Counted from the stretch's first letter, positions 10,731-20,827 are shown. The stretch is 64,000 nt of DNA from Sceloporus undulatus (GCF_019175285.1 NC_056527.1:115709437-115773436), one strand, 5' to 3'. Translations and numbers: made by a program. Notes: generated by a model not told the origin, from the sequence alone.

Positions 10731-11703
10731 TCGTTCTCCTTGAACACCTCCGCTGGATCCCTTGACAACCCGTAGAATGGCATTCAGCAACAGGTAATCC
10801 CCTTGCCTCTATGGGTCTACTTTAGGTGGGTTCAGCAGCCCTGGTCAGCATAGCGCATGATGGTGAATGCGAGTTTGCAGTCCACAAAACATCTGGAAGG
10901 GCTCAGGATTCTCACCCCTGGCCTAAAATGTGCTGCTGGATTCATTGCATGAGAATGACATGCCCATCCACAAATTCTAAAATTACAAGAGAGAGATAAA
11001 TGTCTTTCACTCCATCTCTCTCTCACCCACCCTTTCTGGTGGATGCTCCCACAGTGTCTGCTCCCCCCCCCCCACTCTACCATCTCAGCTTCCCATTCTG
11101 CCTGATTAAAACTCCCATCATCCCCAGCCATTGTAACCTTTGTGGCCCCACCATGAGAAAAGACTGGATTAAAAAACCCAAAGTCTTCAGCCCAGCTGGG
11201 TAAACACCAACCTACAGGCCATGGGTGGGCCACCAAGGCAAAACGTGTGCTGTCTTCCCTTGCATGCCTAGACCCAAACTTTAGCCCTAATTGACCACAA
11301 CTTTAGCTCTAGGCCCAACTTAGCCTTCCGCTCCTAACTGATGGAAGTTGCCTCCAGTTGTTCTGGAAGAGACAGTTGATGGCTATCCTAGGCAGTCAGG
11401 GTCTCCGCAAGCAAGGAAAGAAGTTACATCTGGCAATGACCACTTCTCTCTTGGTCTCAGGGCATCTTCTAGAAAAGTATGCTTGCAACCATGGTCTCCA
11501 TCGACATGATTGAGGCATTGTAAACAGACATGATCTTCCATACCTTCGTCAGGATTGTCTGGTCTCGACTGGCTTCAATGGCAGTGGGGTGGTAAATCCA
11601 CTCTGGGTTTTAGGCCAAACTTTAGAGACATCCAGGGCTGTGCTAACTGAGGGGAGGATTAGGGGTTCAGTGCTTTCCCTTTAAAGTTTGGAATAAAACC
11701 TAG
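10731..11703. other. No gene; possible tail of the RT element
   Basis: Minus-strand reading of about 11340-11640 gives coding-like pieces with cysteine/histidine pairs (for example VCLQCLNHVDGDHGC), but in changing frames. It could be the 3' end of the R2/NeSL-like element to the right. I could not find the PD-(D/E)XK endonuclease pattern expected there. Confidence 0.4.
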
Positions 11704-11904
11704 ATGGACTTAGGGCATAGAAGCCACCAGGTGCCAAGGATTGGCTTCCATATCATGGCACAAGGCACATTCAAGGTCAGGATTGTACCTGCAAAGTTTG
11801 TCTTTCTTGCCATCAAGGAGGTAGGTAGTAAAAATGGCCAGATAGAAAGGTTTCACCAGGACAGCCAGATCAATAGCAGCTTCCATGGTGTTTCCAGAAT
11901 TCAT
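11704..11904 (-). pseudogene. C-terminal zinc-knuckle piece of R2/NeSL-like LINE
   Basis: The 64-residue frame ends ECALCHDMEANPWHLVASMP. This has the C-x2-C-x8-H-x4 spacing of the zinc knuckle that lies between the reverse transcriptase and the endonuclease in R2-type elements, but the last Cys is replaced by Met. It lies just beyond the stop of the main frame. Two stop codons separate the two in the linking sequence. It is probably the same original reading frame, interrupted by indel and stops. Confidence 0.55.
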
Positions 11905-11971
11905 TGGAGGTCACTACAATCCATCAAGCAGGGAACACAATTTGCCGATCAGCCTCACCTTTGGACGCACC

Positions 11972-14419
11972 TCAGGCCTCGCCAACATAACTGTTCCGGA
12001 TGGCTTCCTTAAGAGCCTTCTCCAGTCTTCGGTTCCGTGCTGTATACAGCTTGCCTTCCAACTCCACATCAAACCATCCTCTGTGGTCGAAGTACCAGAA
12101 GCAATCTACGAACTTTCCCGTGTGCCACGTGGCATTCCTGACACGGCACCAGAGGTTGGCAAAGTCTCCCCCTTCGCAGCCAAAATTTCCATTCAGGAAC
12201 ATGGCCAGTTCTGCCTCCAAGGGGTCTCGGCCCAATTTCTTCTTCTGGACGGTGATGCCAAGGGAGCCGCGTGCCACCTCCTTCACTGTGGCATCTGAAC
12301 AGTTCAGCAGGTAGAAGCCGTGGCAAATCACTGCGACATTAGCCATGTCCCTCAATGGCATGACTCCGTGGCCTCCGTATTCCTTGGGGAACCAAAGCTC
12401 TGTGGGGTTCTTGGAGAGATCCAACCATCTCATCATCATGTCCGTGATGGTGTACTCGGCTTTCTCGAGGTCCTTCTTCGCAACGGGCAACCTCTTCAAG
12501 AGGAAGGAGATTTTGGGCAGGAAGGAGGTCTTGAGTGCATCCATCTTCTGCCAAGGGGTCTGCGGAGACACGTTGATGTCATGAGCTTCTCCCACCACTT
12601 TTTGGAAGGCCTTCTTCAAAATCTCCCGAGGTTGGCTGGGCCAAAACAAAGGGATCCCCAGATACTGGAAAGCTTGGTCTCTTTGGAGAAACCTCATGAC
12701 CTTTCCCTGGATGACAAACTCTGATGAGAGGTGGCCTCTTTGGCTAATGTGAAGAGATTCACACTTCTTGATGTTAAAGCATAGGCCCAGCCAGTCAGCA
12801 GCCGCAGACGCCTTGTCCAGCATGCGTTGCAGTCCTTCCCTCTCGCTGGCAATCAATACCAGGTCATCGGCATAAGCCAGCATGTTGACCTTCTGGCCAT
12901 ATAAACTAAAGCCCTCTGGGTCATTGGCGACGTAGCGGATGAGTGGCTCTATGGTCAGGTTGAAAATGATTGGACTCAGCGGACACCCCTCCTTCAATCC
13001 CCTCCGGATGGTGATGGGTGGAGTCTCCCCTTCTGCCGTCCGCACAACGGTGGTGCAGCCTTCGTAGAGATCACGGATAAGGCCGAGGAAGTCTTCTGGC
13101 ATGCCAAATCCTGACAGTGTGTCAAAAATGTGCTGGTGCAGGACAGAGCCAAAGGCGAAGGTGAAGTCCAGTTTGGCCACCGCAATGTCGCACCTCTCAC
13201 GCCAGACGACATCGAGTATGGACTGCAGGAGGAAATGATGCTCATGCTGGCCGTTGTGCAAGGGTATGTAGGCCTTCTGCTGGGGGCTCACGCCTCCCAC
13301 TGCCCAGTTGGTGATGCGGCGGGCAAGGCACCGGGCATACATGTTGTAAAGGGTGCTGGAGAGATAAATCGGCCTCCAGTTGCATGGATCGGAGCGATCC
13401 CCACTCTTAGAAACAAGAATAGTCGATGTTTCCTTCCAGGCAGAGGGGACCCGACGGAACTGTTTGCATTTGTTCAAGATGGCTGCCAGCACCTGGCACC
13501 CCGGGTCGTATTGCTTCAGCAGCCTGAGGGAGATCCTGTTCTTCCCCCTGGCTTTGCTTTGGACTTTCTTGAGATTCTCCTTAACCTCTTTCGGGGTGAA
13601 GTCGCGACTCAGCTGCTTGAGGAGGGCAGGGTCATCAATTTTGGGCAACCGAGGCAATTCCTTGGGCCGCGGGGAAGGGACCTCAGGTTCCCTGGCACCC
13701 AAGACGTTGGTGAAGTGTCGGTGGACTTTTTCAATGGGGATCTGGCACGGTGGGGAAGGGCCTCTGCGGATCTTCTCTCGCAGAGCTCTGGATCTGGAGT
13801 GGTTGTACAAGTGCTGGAGCTGGCGTTCTTTCTTTGGACGTCTGAAAGTAGGAAGAGCGAGTATCCTGGCCCTGGCTGTGGCCCTGGCAGAGGGCACTTT
13901 GGCTCCGTCGAAGAGTTGCTTGGTGGCTTTTCGGACTATCGTCTCAAACGCCTCAAAGGTGGTGGCCGCCTGGACCTCTGTGAGCCACCTTTCTTGCCAT
14001 AGCTGAGAATCGTGTCCGTGTGCATGCCTCCTCTCTATTCCCGTGGAAAGGGCAGATGTGGGTTGTGGATTGCAGGTCCCAATACAGGTACTGCAGGTCC
14101 AGAACCAGGGTGCCTTCCAACCCCCGGCCTGCAGGGAACCTCCTTGGGAACGGCTGTGTGCGAAGCAGAAGCTGCAGAGCAAAAGAGTATCCACCTCACT
14201 GCTGAGAAGCCTTCCTCTCTGGCAGCTTTCTGAGTCTGTGATCCTGGAAATCCCCTTCCAGGCAATGGAAGAAGCGGGGGAGAGGGATCCAAGCCCAGAA
14301 GCAACTGGGTCCCCCAACCAGTCCTCTGAGGCTCCAAAGGTCTTGGCCCTTCCCAAATCCTCCTCCAGGAAGGGGCTCCGGAGCAAGAGAGGCCTTGAAA
14401 CAACCCAAACAGCCCCCAA
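11972..14419 (-). CDS. R2/NeSL-type LINE reverse transcriptase, long open frame
   Basis: A frame of 815 codons. Residues about 140-260 form a basic linker (RARILALPTFRRPKKERQ, then HLYNHSRSRALREKIRRGP) like that before the RT in R2-group proteins. The RT follows: WRPIYLSSTLYNMYA; motif A with Asp418 in LDFTFAFGSV (AFGS instead of AFDS, a form I recall from NeSL-like elements); LKEGCPLSPIIFNL; and YADD at 516-519. All three catalytic Asp are present. The thumb and C-terminal region run to about residue 815. No apurinic endonuclease domain is seen, which fits a restriction-like-endonuclease LINE. The first ~130 residues match nothing and may be untranslated leader; the real start could be later. 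It is strikingly undamaged next to other repeats here. It could be a recent LINE or a co-opted host gene. Confidence 0.8.
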   Translation of the reverse strand: MGAVWVVSRPLLLRSPFLEEDLGRAKTFGASEDWLGDPVASGLGSLSPASSIAWKGISRITDSESCQRGRLLSSEVDTLLLCSFCFAHSRSQGGSLQAGGWKAPWFWTCSTCIGTCNPQPTSALSTGIERRHAHGHDSQLWQERWLTEVQAATTFEAFETIVRKATKQLFDGAKVPSARATARARILALPTFRRPKKERQLQHLYNHSRSRALREKIRRGPSPPCQIPIEKVHRHFTNVLGAREPEVPSPRPKELPRLPKIDDPALLKQLSRDFTPKEVKENLKKVQSKARGKNRISLRLLKQYDPGCQVLAAILNKCKQFRRVPSAWKETSTILVSKSGDRSDPCNWRPIYLSSTLYNMYARCLARRITNWAVGGVSPQQKAYIPLHNGQHEHHFLLQSILDVVWRERCDIAVAKLDFTFAFGSVLHQHIFDTLSGFGMPEDFLGLIRDLYEGCTTVVRTAEGETPPITIRRGLKEGCPLSPIIFNLTIEPLIRYVANDPEGFSLYGQKVNMLAYADDLVLIASEREGLQRMLDKASAAADWLGLCFNIKKCESLHISQRGHLSSEFVIQGKVMRFLQRDQAFQYLGIPLFWPSQPREILKKAFQKVVGEAHDINVSPQTPWQKMDALKTSFLPKISFLLKRLPVAKKDLEKAEYTITDMMMRWLDLSKNPTELWFPKEYGGHGVMPLRDMANVAVICHGFYLLNCSDATVKEVARGSLGITVQKKKLGRDPLEAELAMFLNGNFGCEGGDFANLWCRVRNATWHTGKFVDCFWYFDHRGWFDVELEGKLYTARNRRLEKALKEAIRNSYVGEA

Positions 14420-14490
14420 AAATGACTCCTCCAGGAAAACTCAAAAGAGCTTCCTTCCCTGATCAAGCAGAAGAAGTTTTGAACGAACAG

Positions 14491-14540
14491 GCCACGCCCC
14501 AAGGGCCCTTCGCCAATGGGAGCGGCCCATGCAAATGAAG
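14491..14540 (-). promoter_or_regulatory. Octamer, CCAAT and GC-box block upstream of RT frame
   Basis: A GC box (CCACGCCCC, 14492-14500), CCAAT (14513-14517) and octamer ATGCAAAT (14529-14536) lie within 50 bp, about 70-120 bp upstream of the RT frame. The 12-mer ATGCAAATGAAG is shared exactly with the H2B promoter at 43820-43831. No TATA box is seen. It may be a captured or relict H2B-type promoter. Function is inferred only. Confidence 0.5.
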
Positions 14541-14594
14541 GCGCTCGTGCAGATGAAAAGCAGCCTGCCTCTTGCTTTGGTTCCTTGATTCAGG

Positions 14595-15140
14595 ATGCAT
14601 CCGCGCTGCAGGAAATAATCCACTTTGAGTCCGCTTTAATTGCTGGTGCACAGAAACTACCATTCCCAAAATTCCACCGCATGGAGCACATGGCAGTTAA
14701 AAACGGACTCAAAGCGGATTATTTCCTGCAGTGTGGTTCAGCCTCAGATGGGAGAGAGCCCGTGTTCCGGTGGTTGGCAAAGAAACCCTGCAAGGCTTTG
14801 TTCCTTTGACAGTCAGCATTTCCTTGGTCTCCATTACTGGGTGCATCTGCACTACAGAAAAAATCTGGTTTGACACAACTTTAACTGCCATGGCTCCCTT
14901 TTACAACTCCTGGGTTTTGCAATGCACCCAGCCCTCTTTGGCAGAGAAGGCTAAAAACCTTGAGAACTACAATCCCAGGATTCCATAGGATGGGGCTACA
15001 GCACTTAAAGTGATGTCACACTGCTTCTTGACAGAGAAGGCTCAATGCCTCACAAAACTACAGTTCCCAGGATTCCCTAGCATTGAGCCAGGGCAGTTAA
15101 AGCTGTCTCAAACTGGATTATTTCTGCAGTGTGTTTTGGA
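14595..15140. mobile_element. Two or three adjacent palindromic MITEs
   Basis: A short hairpin at about 14595-14745 (GATGCATCCGCGCTGCAGG ... CCTGCAGTGTGGTTCAGCC) is followed at about 14840-15140 by one longer or two fused copies of the GGCTGCATCC family. The GGATTATTTCTGCAGTGTG right end is at about 15115. Confidence 0.7.
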
Positions 15141-15279
15141 CCATCATTGCAGTGATTCTCATTGTGTGTTTCCTCCCAATTAAATGTCAACTTTATGATA
15201 GCCACCCCAGGATTTCATAGTTTTCTCAGGCCAGAAATACTCAGAGGTGATTTTGCCCATTTCTTTCCTGCCAAAATGT

Positions 15280-15390
15280 AGCCTACAGCAGCGTATTTGT
15301 TGGCCGTTCCCATCCAAATACTAACCAGGGTTGACCTGCTTAATTAGCTTTTACTATCAACGGACTGGTGTCTTTAGGGTATATTGGCCC
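15280..15390 (-). pseudogene. 5S rRNA pseudogene
   Basis: On the minus strand the sequence follows 5S rRNA from near its 5' end to its 3' end. Clear blocks are CCCTGGTTAGTATTTGGATG (the internal-control C-box region; 5S has CCTGGTTAGTACTTGGATG) and GCTGTAGGCT at the 3' terminus. Many substitutions and small indels make it a dead copy. No SINE tail was found after it, so it may be a direct 5S retrocopy or a SINE head cut at the 5S end. Confidence 0.7.
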
Positions 15391-15439
15391 CATTCTCACC
15401 ACCAAAAGTTTTCAAAGCATTTTAATAATAATAATAACT

Positions 15440-16012
15440 AGATCAAGGGAAGTAATAGTGCCACTGTATCTGCTCTGGTCAGGGCCCCACCTGGAATATT
15501 GTGTCCAGTTTCTGGGCACCCACAATTCAAAAGGATGTTGAGAAACTGGAGCCAGTGTCCAAAGAGGGTGACTAAAATGGTGAAGGTCTGGAAACCAGGA
15601 GCCCTAGGAGGAAAGACTAAGGGAGCTGGGGATGTTTAGCCTGGAGAAGGGAAGGTTAGAGGTGATGATAGCTCTGTTTAAAATATTTGAAGGGATGTCA
15701 TATTGAGGAGGGAGCAAGCTTGTTCTGCTGCTCCGAGACTAGGACCCAATGGAGCAATGGATACAACTGCCCATGAAAAGAGATTCCAGCTTAACATTTG
15801 GAGGAACTTCCTGAGAGTAAGGGCTGTTCGACAGTGGAACACATTCCTTCCTCGGAGTGTAGTGGATGTCTCCTTCCTTGGAGTCTTTAAGCAGAGCCTG
15901 GATGGCCATCTGTCAGGGAGCTTTGACTGAGAGTTTCTGCATGGCAGAATGGGGTTGGACTGGATGGATGGACCCTTAAGGTGTTCTCCATCTCTATGAT
16001 TCTGACTTGATG
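15440..16012 (+). mobile_element. CR1 LINE 3' end
   Basis: It begins GATCAAGGGAAGTAATAGTG, runs through the FSLEKGR and LNIWRNFLRVRAVRQWN coding remnants and ends at TCTATGATTCT. It is longer at the 5' side than the 1.2 kb copy and similar in layout to the 22.2 kb copy. Confidence 0.88.
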
Positions 16013-16720
16013 ATTGATGCATCTTCAATATCATGGCATGGAAATAATATTAAAAATAGACTCACACATCCCTGGATTTGTTGACCAACCTTTCAGACTG
16101 TGGAATGACCTGCCAGAATGGCTGAAAGTACACGCATTATAAAACAGTATTAAAGACGTTATCTTCCGGCAGCCTACCCAAAACAGTCAGTTTGAAATGT
16201 GACTTTTTAATTTGTATAGTAACTCTGAAGATAGAATTTTAATGATTTATATTATGTATTTTAATTGTGGGGAGATGTGTTTTTAAATTGTTTTTGTATT
16301 TTTTGACATGCTATACTCTTTTCCTCCAGGCTGAGACAGAGGTGGAAAAAAAAATAATTTCATCATTCTTATTGTTGTTGTTGTTATTGTTGTGTGTTAT
16401 TAATACTTATAATAGAGCACTGTAGGATTACACAGCAGCACTTGCATGATAAAAATAAATAGAAATCCTGCCAAGATTGAAACACTCTAAATAGTAACAA
16501 TGAAGAAAGAATTATATTAGTAGTATTAGTATTAGTATTATATCTTGCCTGCTGTGGAGAGCAGAAAATCTGCACAGTCCCCTTGATAAAGAGAGGCCAC
16601 TTAAATAGGGTTTAGAATCAGTGCCCCATAAAAGGCTCACGCTCTGCCTTTGGCGGCATCTCAAATTTCCCGCAATTTTCCCAGCCCTCCTGGATTGCTA
16701 GTCTCCGACTCCACCTTCTG

Positions 16721-16816
16721 ATTGGCTGCCGCTCCGCGTCCGCGTCTCATTGGCAGATGCCCTCCCCCGCTCCTCCACAAGCGTCGTCGCTTTGGATCCG
16801 ACGGCGCAAATAAAAG
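16721..16816 (+). promoter_or_regulatory. H2A promoter: two CCAAT boxes and TATA
   Basis: ATTGG is at 16721-16725 and 16750-16754, and a TATA-like AAATAAAAG at 16808-16816, about 85 bp before the H2A start codon. This is the normal layout of a replication-dependent H2A promoter. No divergent H2B coding sequence is found on the left side. Confidence 0.75.
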
Positions 16817-16900
16817 CGACGGCAGCGACAACAGAGCTTCATTCTTCTCTGAGTCGCCGAACTGGCTTTGAAGGAAGAAAGCAGCTGCAGTAGAGCCATT

Positions 16901-17277
16901 ATGACCGGACGCGGGAAGCAAGGCGCAAAGCGAGGGCCAAGGCCAAGACCGCTCCTCGAGGGCCGGGCTGCAGTTCCCGGTGGGCCGCGTGCACCGCCTG
17001 CTGCGGAAGGGCAACTACCGGAGCGGGTCGGGGCCGGGCGCGGTCTACATGGCGGCGGTGCTGGAGTCCCTGACGGCCGAGATCCTGGAGCTGCGGGGAA
17101 CCCGCCGGGACAACAAGAAGACCCGCATCTCCCAGGCATCTGCAGCTGGCCTACCGCAACGACGAGGAGCTCAACAAGCTGCTGGGCAAAGTCACCATCG
17201 CCAGGAGGGGTGCTGCCCAACATCCAGGCCGTGCTCCTCCCCAAGAAACCGAGAGCCACAAGGCCAAGGCCAAGTGA
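16901..17277 (+). pseudogene. Histone H2A, reading frame broken by indels
   Basis: Core histone of the nucleosome. It starts MTGRGKQG (close to the H2A start MSGRGKQGG). In shifting frames it contains [50 protein letters not shown] and TESHKAKAK before TGA. The length is 377 nt against about 393 for an intact gene. Breaks fall mostly in GC-rich runs. A good promoter and a perfect 3' stem-loop argue that the gene is alive and the sequence faulty; a true pseudogene is the alternative. It is listed as a pseudogene only because the printed frame is not open. Confidence 0.85.
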
Positions 17278-17317
17278 CGGCTCCGGCAGCCTCCGGGCTC
17301 CGCCTCTAACGACCAAA

Positions 17318-17333
17318 GGCTCTTTTCAGAGCC
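17318..17333 (+). terminator. Histone 3' stem-loop (H2A)
   Basis: GGCTCTTTTCAGAGCC is the exact consensus hairpin bound by SLBP and ends the mRNA without poly(A). It lies 40 nt after the H2A stop, with a purine-rich GCAAGAGCTGG downstream as a candidate U7 site. Confidence 0.95.
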
Positions 17334-17754
17334 AACCACAGGCTCCGCAAGAGCTGGCTTCCCTTCCACCCTCCCCCTTTGCGCTTCTTTAGGTCAGGCT
17401 TTTAATCGGGTGGTTTTTAGTGGATGGCTTTGGGGTGTTGTTAATTGCTTTATAGACACTGTTTTTGAATTCTTGTGACCCGCCTGGCTCCCTTTTGGGG
17501 AGAAAGACAGGATCGAAACTAAATGAGTAAATAATAAGCCCCATGAGCAAAAGTCCTGACGCAAATCTATGGGATCTGTTGACAAGTTCTAAAGTACAAT
17601 AAAACATCACATATCCACAAAACGAGACGCTGTTAATAGTCACTTAAACGCACAAAGCGGCTGCCAGAGGTCGTGTTTTGTTTTCTCAGAGCTGCCTTTC
17701 CCTTTTTCGAAATCGGATGACAACTTCCAGAGGAACAGTTTTATGCCTGGAAGG

Positions 17755-17970
17755 AATTGTGGTTGTTCTTGTGTGCTTATCTGACTTACGGCAACCTGTC
17801 CTGGGGTTTTCTTGGCAAGATTTGTCAGAGAAGTCTGGGTCATAGCCTGCCCCTGAGGCGTGAGAGAGTGTAGACTGCCCAAGGTCTCCCCAGTGGCTTC
17901 CCATGGCTGTGCTGGCTTTGAACCTGTTCTCTAGAGGTGTAGCCATGCTCAAACCACTAACCACCCTGGC
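17755..17970 (-). mobile_element. tRNA-headed SINE
   Basis: On the plus strand it reads GTTGTTCTTGTGTGC (tail), GGTTTTCTTGGCAAGA, GAGAGAGTGTAGACTGCCCA and ends in a reversed tRNA-like head with CTCAAACCACTAACC. It is a minus-oriented, near full-length copy. Confidence 0.82.
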
Positions 17971-18159
17971 CCGTGACAAAGTAAGTAATAAGATTCGTGA
18001 TTAGTGTTGCCCTATAGCAAAGAAACTAATACCCAATCCACAGAACAGGGCTACTTCTTTGAAAACTATGCAAGGGTCCTTGTACTGTTTGGTCCTGAGC
18101 CTCCGGTTCGGGCCACCCGGATACCCTTGCCTAAGGAATCTCTATGAAATTATGGGAAA

Positions 18160-18350
18160 TGCGTGGTGAGGGGTTTGAGCGTTATTAAGACTAAAGACCA
18201 GGGTTTGATTCCCGGCGAAACCCACTAGGCAAGTCACACTCTCAGCACCTCGAGGATGGCAATGACAAAACCTCCTCTAAGAAACTGCCAAGAAAAACCC
18301 AGTGATAGCTTCGCCTTAAGGTCCCCAAGTCGGAAAGGCCATAAAAGCAC
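18160..18350 (+). mobile_element. tRNA-headed SINE
   Basis: Plus-oriented, with head GGTTTGAGCGTTATT, B-box-like GGTTTGATTCCC, body CAAGTCACACTCTCAG and 3' block CCCCAAGTCGGAAAGG. It is opposite in direction to the copy 200 bp to the left. Confidence 0.82.
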
Positions 18351-18526
18351 ACACCGCGTACAGAGAAACTGGGCAGACAAGGGCTTGAAGGCGCAGACCT
18401 GGCTCGATATTTTTCAAATAAAGGCGCGCTAAATCTGATTGCAGAAGAACAGCCGATTGCACGAGGCTTGGAAAGTGGGTGGCGCTTATGGGAATACGAC
18501 GCGAAGATGCTGCTCAGGTTCCCTCT

Positions 18527-18549
18527 GGTCCGCCAGTTAGGTATAAAAG
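18527..18549 (+). promoter_or_regulatory. H4 promoter: GGTCC element and TATA
   Basis: GGTCC (18527-18531) sits just upstream of TATAAAAG (18542-18549). This pair is the classic H4-specific proximal promoter layout. The ATG follows about 75 bp downstream. Confidence 0.8.
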
Positions 18550-18623
18550 TAGCGGCGCCTACCCTTTTCTTGTTTCGTTTTCGGGAGAGGTTTGAGTGTT
18601 TGTTTGTACTGTACACTGCCAGT

Positions 18624-18930
<307 letters not shown>

Positions 18931-18956
18931 TGGTCAACATTAAGCTAAATTCCAAA

Positions 18957-18971
18957 GGCCCTTTTAAGGCC
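18957..18971 (+). terminator. Histone 3' stem-loop (H4)
   Basis: GGCCCTTTTAAGGCC is one base short of the C:G stem variant GGCCCTTTTAAGGGCC. A histone downstream element-like AAAAGAGCTGTGA follows about 20 nt later. Confidence 0.8.
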
Positions 18972-19304
18972 ACACCCAATCTTTCTTTTAAAAGAGCTGT
19001 GACCTCAACTTGCATAGATTGAAGCTTTGCGTAAGTATGAAGTGCTAAATAGTACAGAAGGAGCAAAGATGCCTGCAAGGGTGGCTTATAAAATTCCCCT
19101 CATGGTTTCCATAGGGTCAGCTAGCCTTGCTAACTAACCCAGTTAGTATCTGCGCTGCTGGAATAATGCAGCTCTGACTAGTTCTGGGTAATTTATAATC
19201 AAATATAATTATAAATCTTCCCGCGCTTAAAACTGTATGAAAGAATTGGTCAGATTGGTTTTATTGTGCAGCACTGGGATACTTAACTAAAAACACTCTA
19301 AGGA

Positions 19305-19705
19305 TGTCACACTAGGGACCAAAAGTGCATTAGAAATCCAGTTTGAGGCCCGGCTTAGTGCTAGGGAATCCTGGGAATTGTAGTCCATTGTGGCACCAGA
19401 GCAGCTAGTTAGGACATGGCTCCCTCTGCCTAGGAGGCATCTATTATTTATTATTATTATTATTTCCCACACTTTTCTGGGACTCAGAGCAGCTTACAAT
19501 ATTTTTTTAAAACAATACAGTTAAAAGCACACAAAAAGGTACACTATTTCTATATAACATAGAAATAATGTAGTTTGTCACCAGAGGAAGTTAAACATCT
19601 CACAAAACTACAGTTCCCAGAATTCCCTAGCACTGATCCAGGACAGGACAGTTAAAGTGGTCTCAAACTGTATTATTTCTGCCGTGTGTCTTAGGCCCTA
19701 GTGTG
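19305..19705. mobile_element. Palindromic MITE split by another repeat
   Basis: The left half (about 19310-19408, through TTGTAGTCCATTGTGGCACC) and the right half (about 19565-19703, CTCACAAAACTACAGTTCCC to ATTATTTCTGC) belong to the GGCTGCATCC family. Between them lies a roughly 150-bp insert with an (ATT)n start and the block GGGACTCAGAGCAGCTTACA, a repeat that also occurs at 21.7 and 27.3 kb. Confidence 0.7.
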
Positions 19706-19954
19706 GCATCCTTATACAAAAGCAGTTTTTAGTTAAGCATTGCAGTGCTCTACAATAAAACCAGTCTAATTCTTTCATATAAGTTGTGTGTGTGTTTGTG
19801 TGTATAATAAATGAATGAAGCTGTTAATAGCAAAAAATAGAGAGAGAGTTAGTTATATTGGTTTAGACTTCAGGACTGTATATAAACACTTGCAGCTCAA
19901 AGTTAAACCCTCCTCCGCCAAATTGTTGTTGTTGTTTCTGTGCAACCCTGAAAC

Positions 19955-20180
19955 TTGCATCCACACTGGAGAAATAACCCAGTTTGGCATGGCTTTAACA
20001 CTTTCTGGCTCAGGGCTATGGAATTCTGGGAGTTGGAGTCTGTTGTGGGCCCAGAGCTCTCTGACAGAGGCGGCTAAATAATGTCTCACCAAAACTACAT
20101 TTCCCAGGATTCTCTAGCACTGAGCCAGGGCAGTTAAAGCAGTCTCAGACTGGAGTATTTCTGCAGTGTGTTCTGGACCT
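19955..20180. mobile_element. Palindromic MITE, GGCTGCATCC family
   Basis: The left half starts near GCATCCACACTGGAGAAATA and the right half ends GGAGTATTTCTGCAGTGTG. Inverted central blocks surround CAGAGCTCTCTGACAGAG. Confidence 0.78.
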
Positions 20181-20224
20181 TACTGACTCTACAGACTGAC
20201 TCAGCAATTGTAATGACATCCAAA

Positions 20225-20470
20225 CCATGATACCTTTATGGGACCAACCAAAATGCACAATTGCATGGTGCAAGCTTTCGGAGTCACACCAGCTTCTTCT
20301 TCTTCTTCTTCTTCTTCAGGCAAACAGGAGAAAAAGAAACGGAAGATGTCAGTCCTAGGCCTGCATTTTGCTGCTTCTGGTCTTAGTCCAGATGATAGAG
20401 AGGGCTATCTTCAGGCTGGCATCTCCTTCTTTAGCCTTGCAGTCACTGGGAGATTATCAAAGTCAAGGAA
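20225..20470. repeat. Unclassified interspersed repeat (AAAATGCACAA family)
   Basis: It begins with ACCAACCAAAATGCACAA and GCAAGCTTTCGGAG, has a (CTT)n run, then CAGGCAAACAGGAGAAA and GTCCTAGGCCTGCAT. The same ordered blocks recur at 29.09-29.35 kb, and partly at 27.53-27.64 and 34.57-34.66 kb. It is a dispersed family that I cannot name. Confidence 0.6.
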
Positions 20471-20827
20471 ATTTAATAAATAATAATAATAAAAGCAATA
20501 TTTATTTTATTAAGGTCCATTTGCAACTCAGAGAAGATGTTTCCTTGGGATCCAGCATGTCTCCTTCCTTTGTGAAGGAGCCGCAGGCTCCTATATAGGT
20601 GGGGAAGACTGAATTGCTGAAGAAGTCTTCATGTTTTTGCTTCAGGCAAAACATGCCTGAAGCAAATTCCAATATTAGGAAAACATTGCTTTACTCAGGC
20701 AAGGTCCCAGTGCGCTGGCTCCCTTTTTAAAATGTCCCTGTGATGCTTAAAATGCAGTATCTTGAAATCCAAATAACATCCAAGGGTCGCCTAGATTGTC
20801 TTTGACTTCTACTGAATTGTTAAGCAT

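Noticed and set aside
13130-14002. 290-codon plus-strand open frame
   Set aside because: It lies opposite the reverse transcriptase frame and mirrors its codon structure. No domain of its own.
14400-14600. U2 snRNA target site for the RT element
   Set aside because: Searched by eye for U2 landmarks (such as the ATCGCTTCTCGGCC start) around both ends of the element and found none.
16661-17369. Minus-strand Pro/Ser/Arg-rich frames over H2A
   Set aside because: Shadows of the GC-rich H2A gene.
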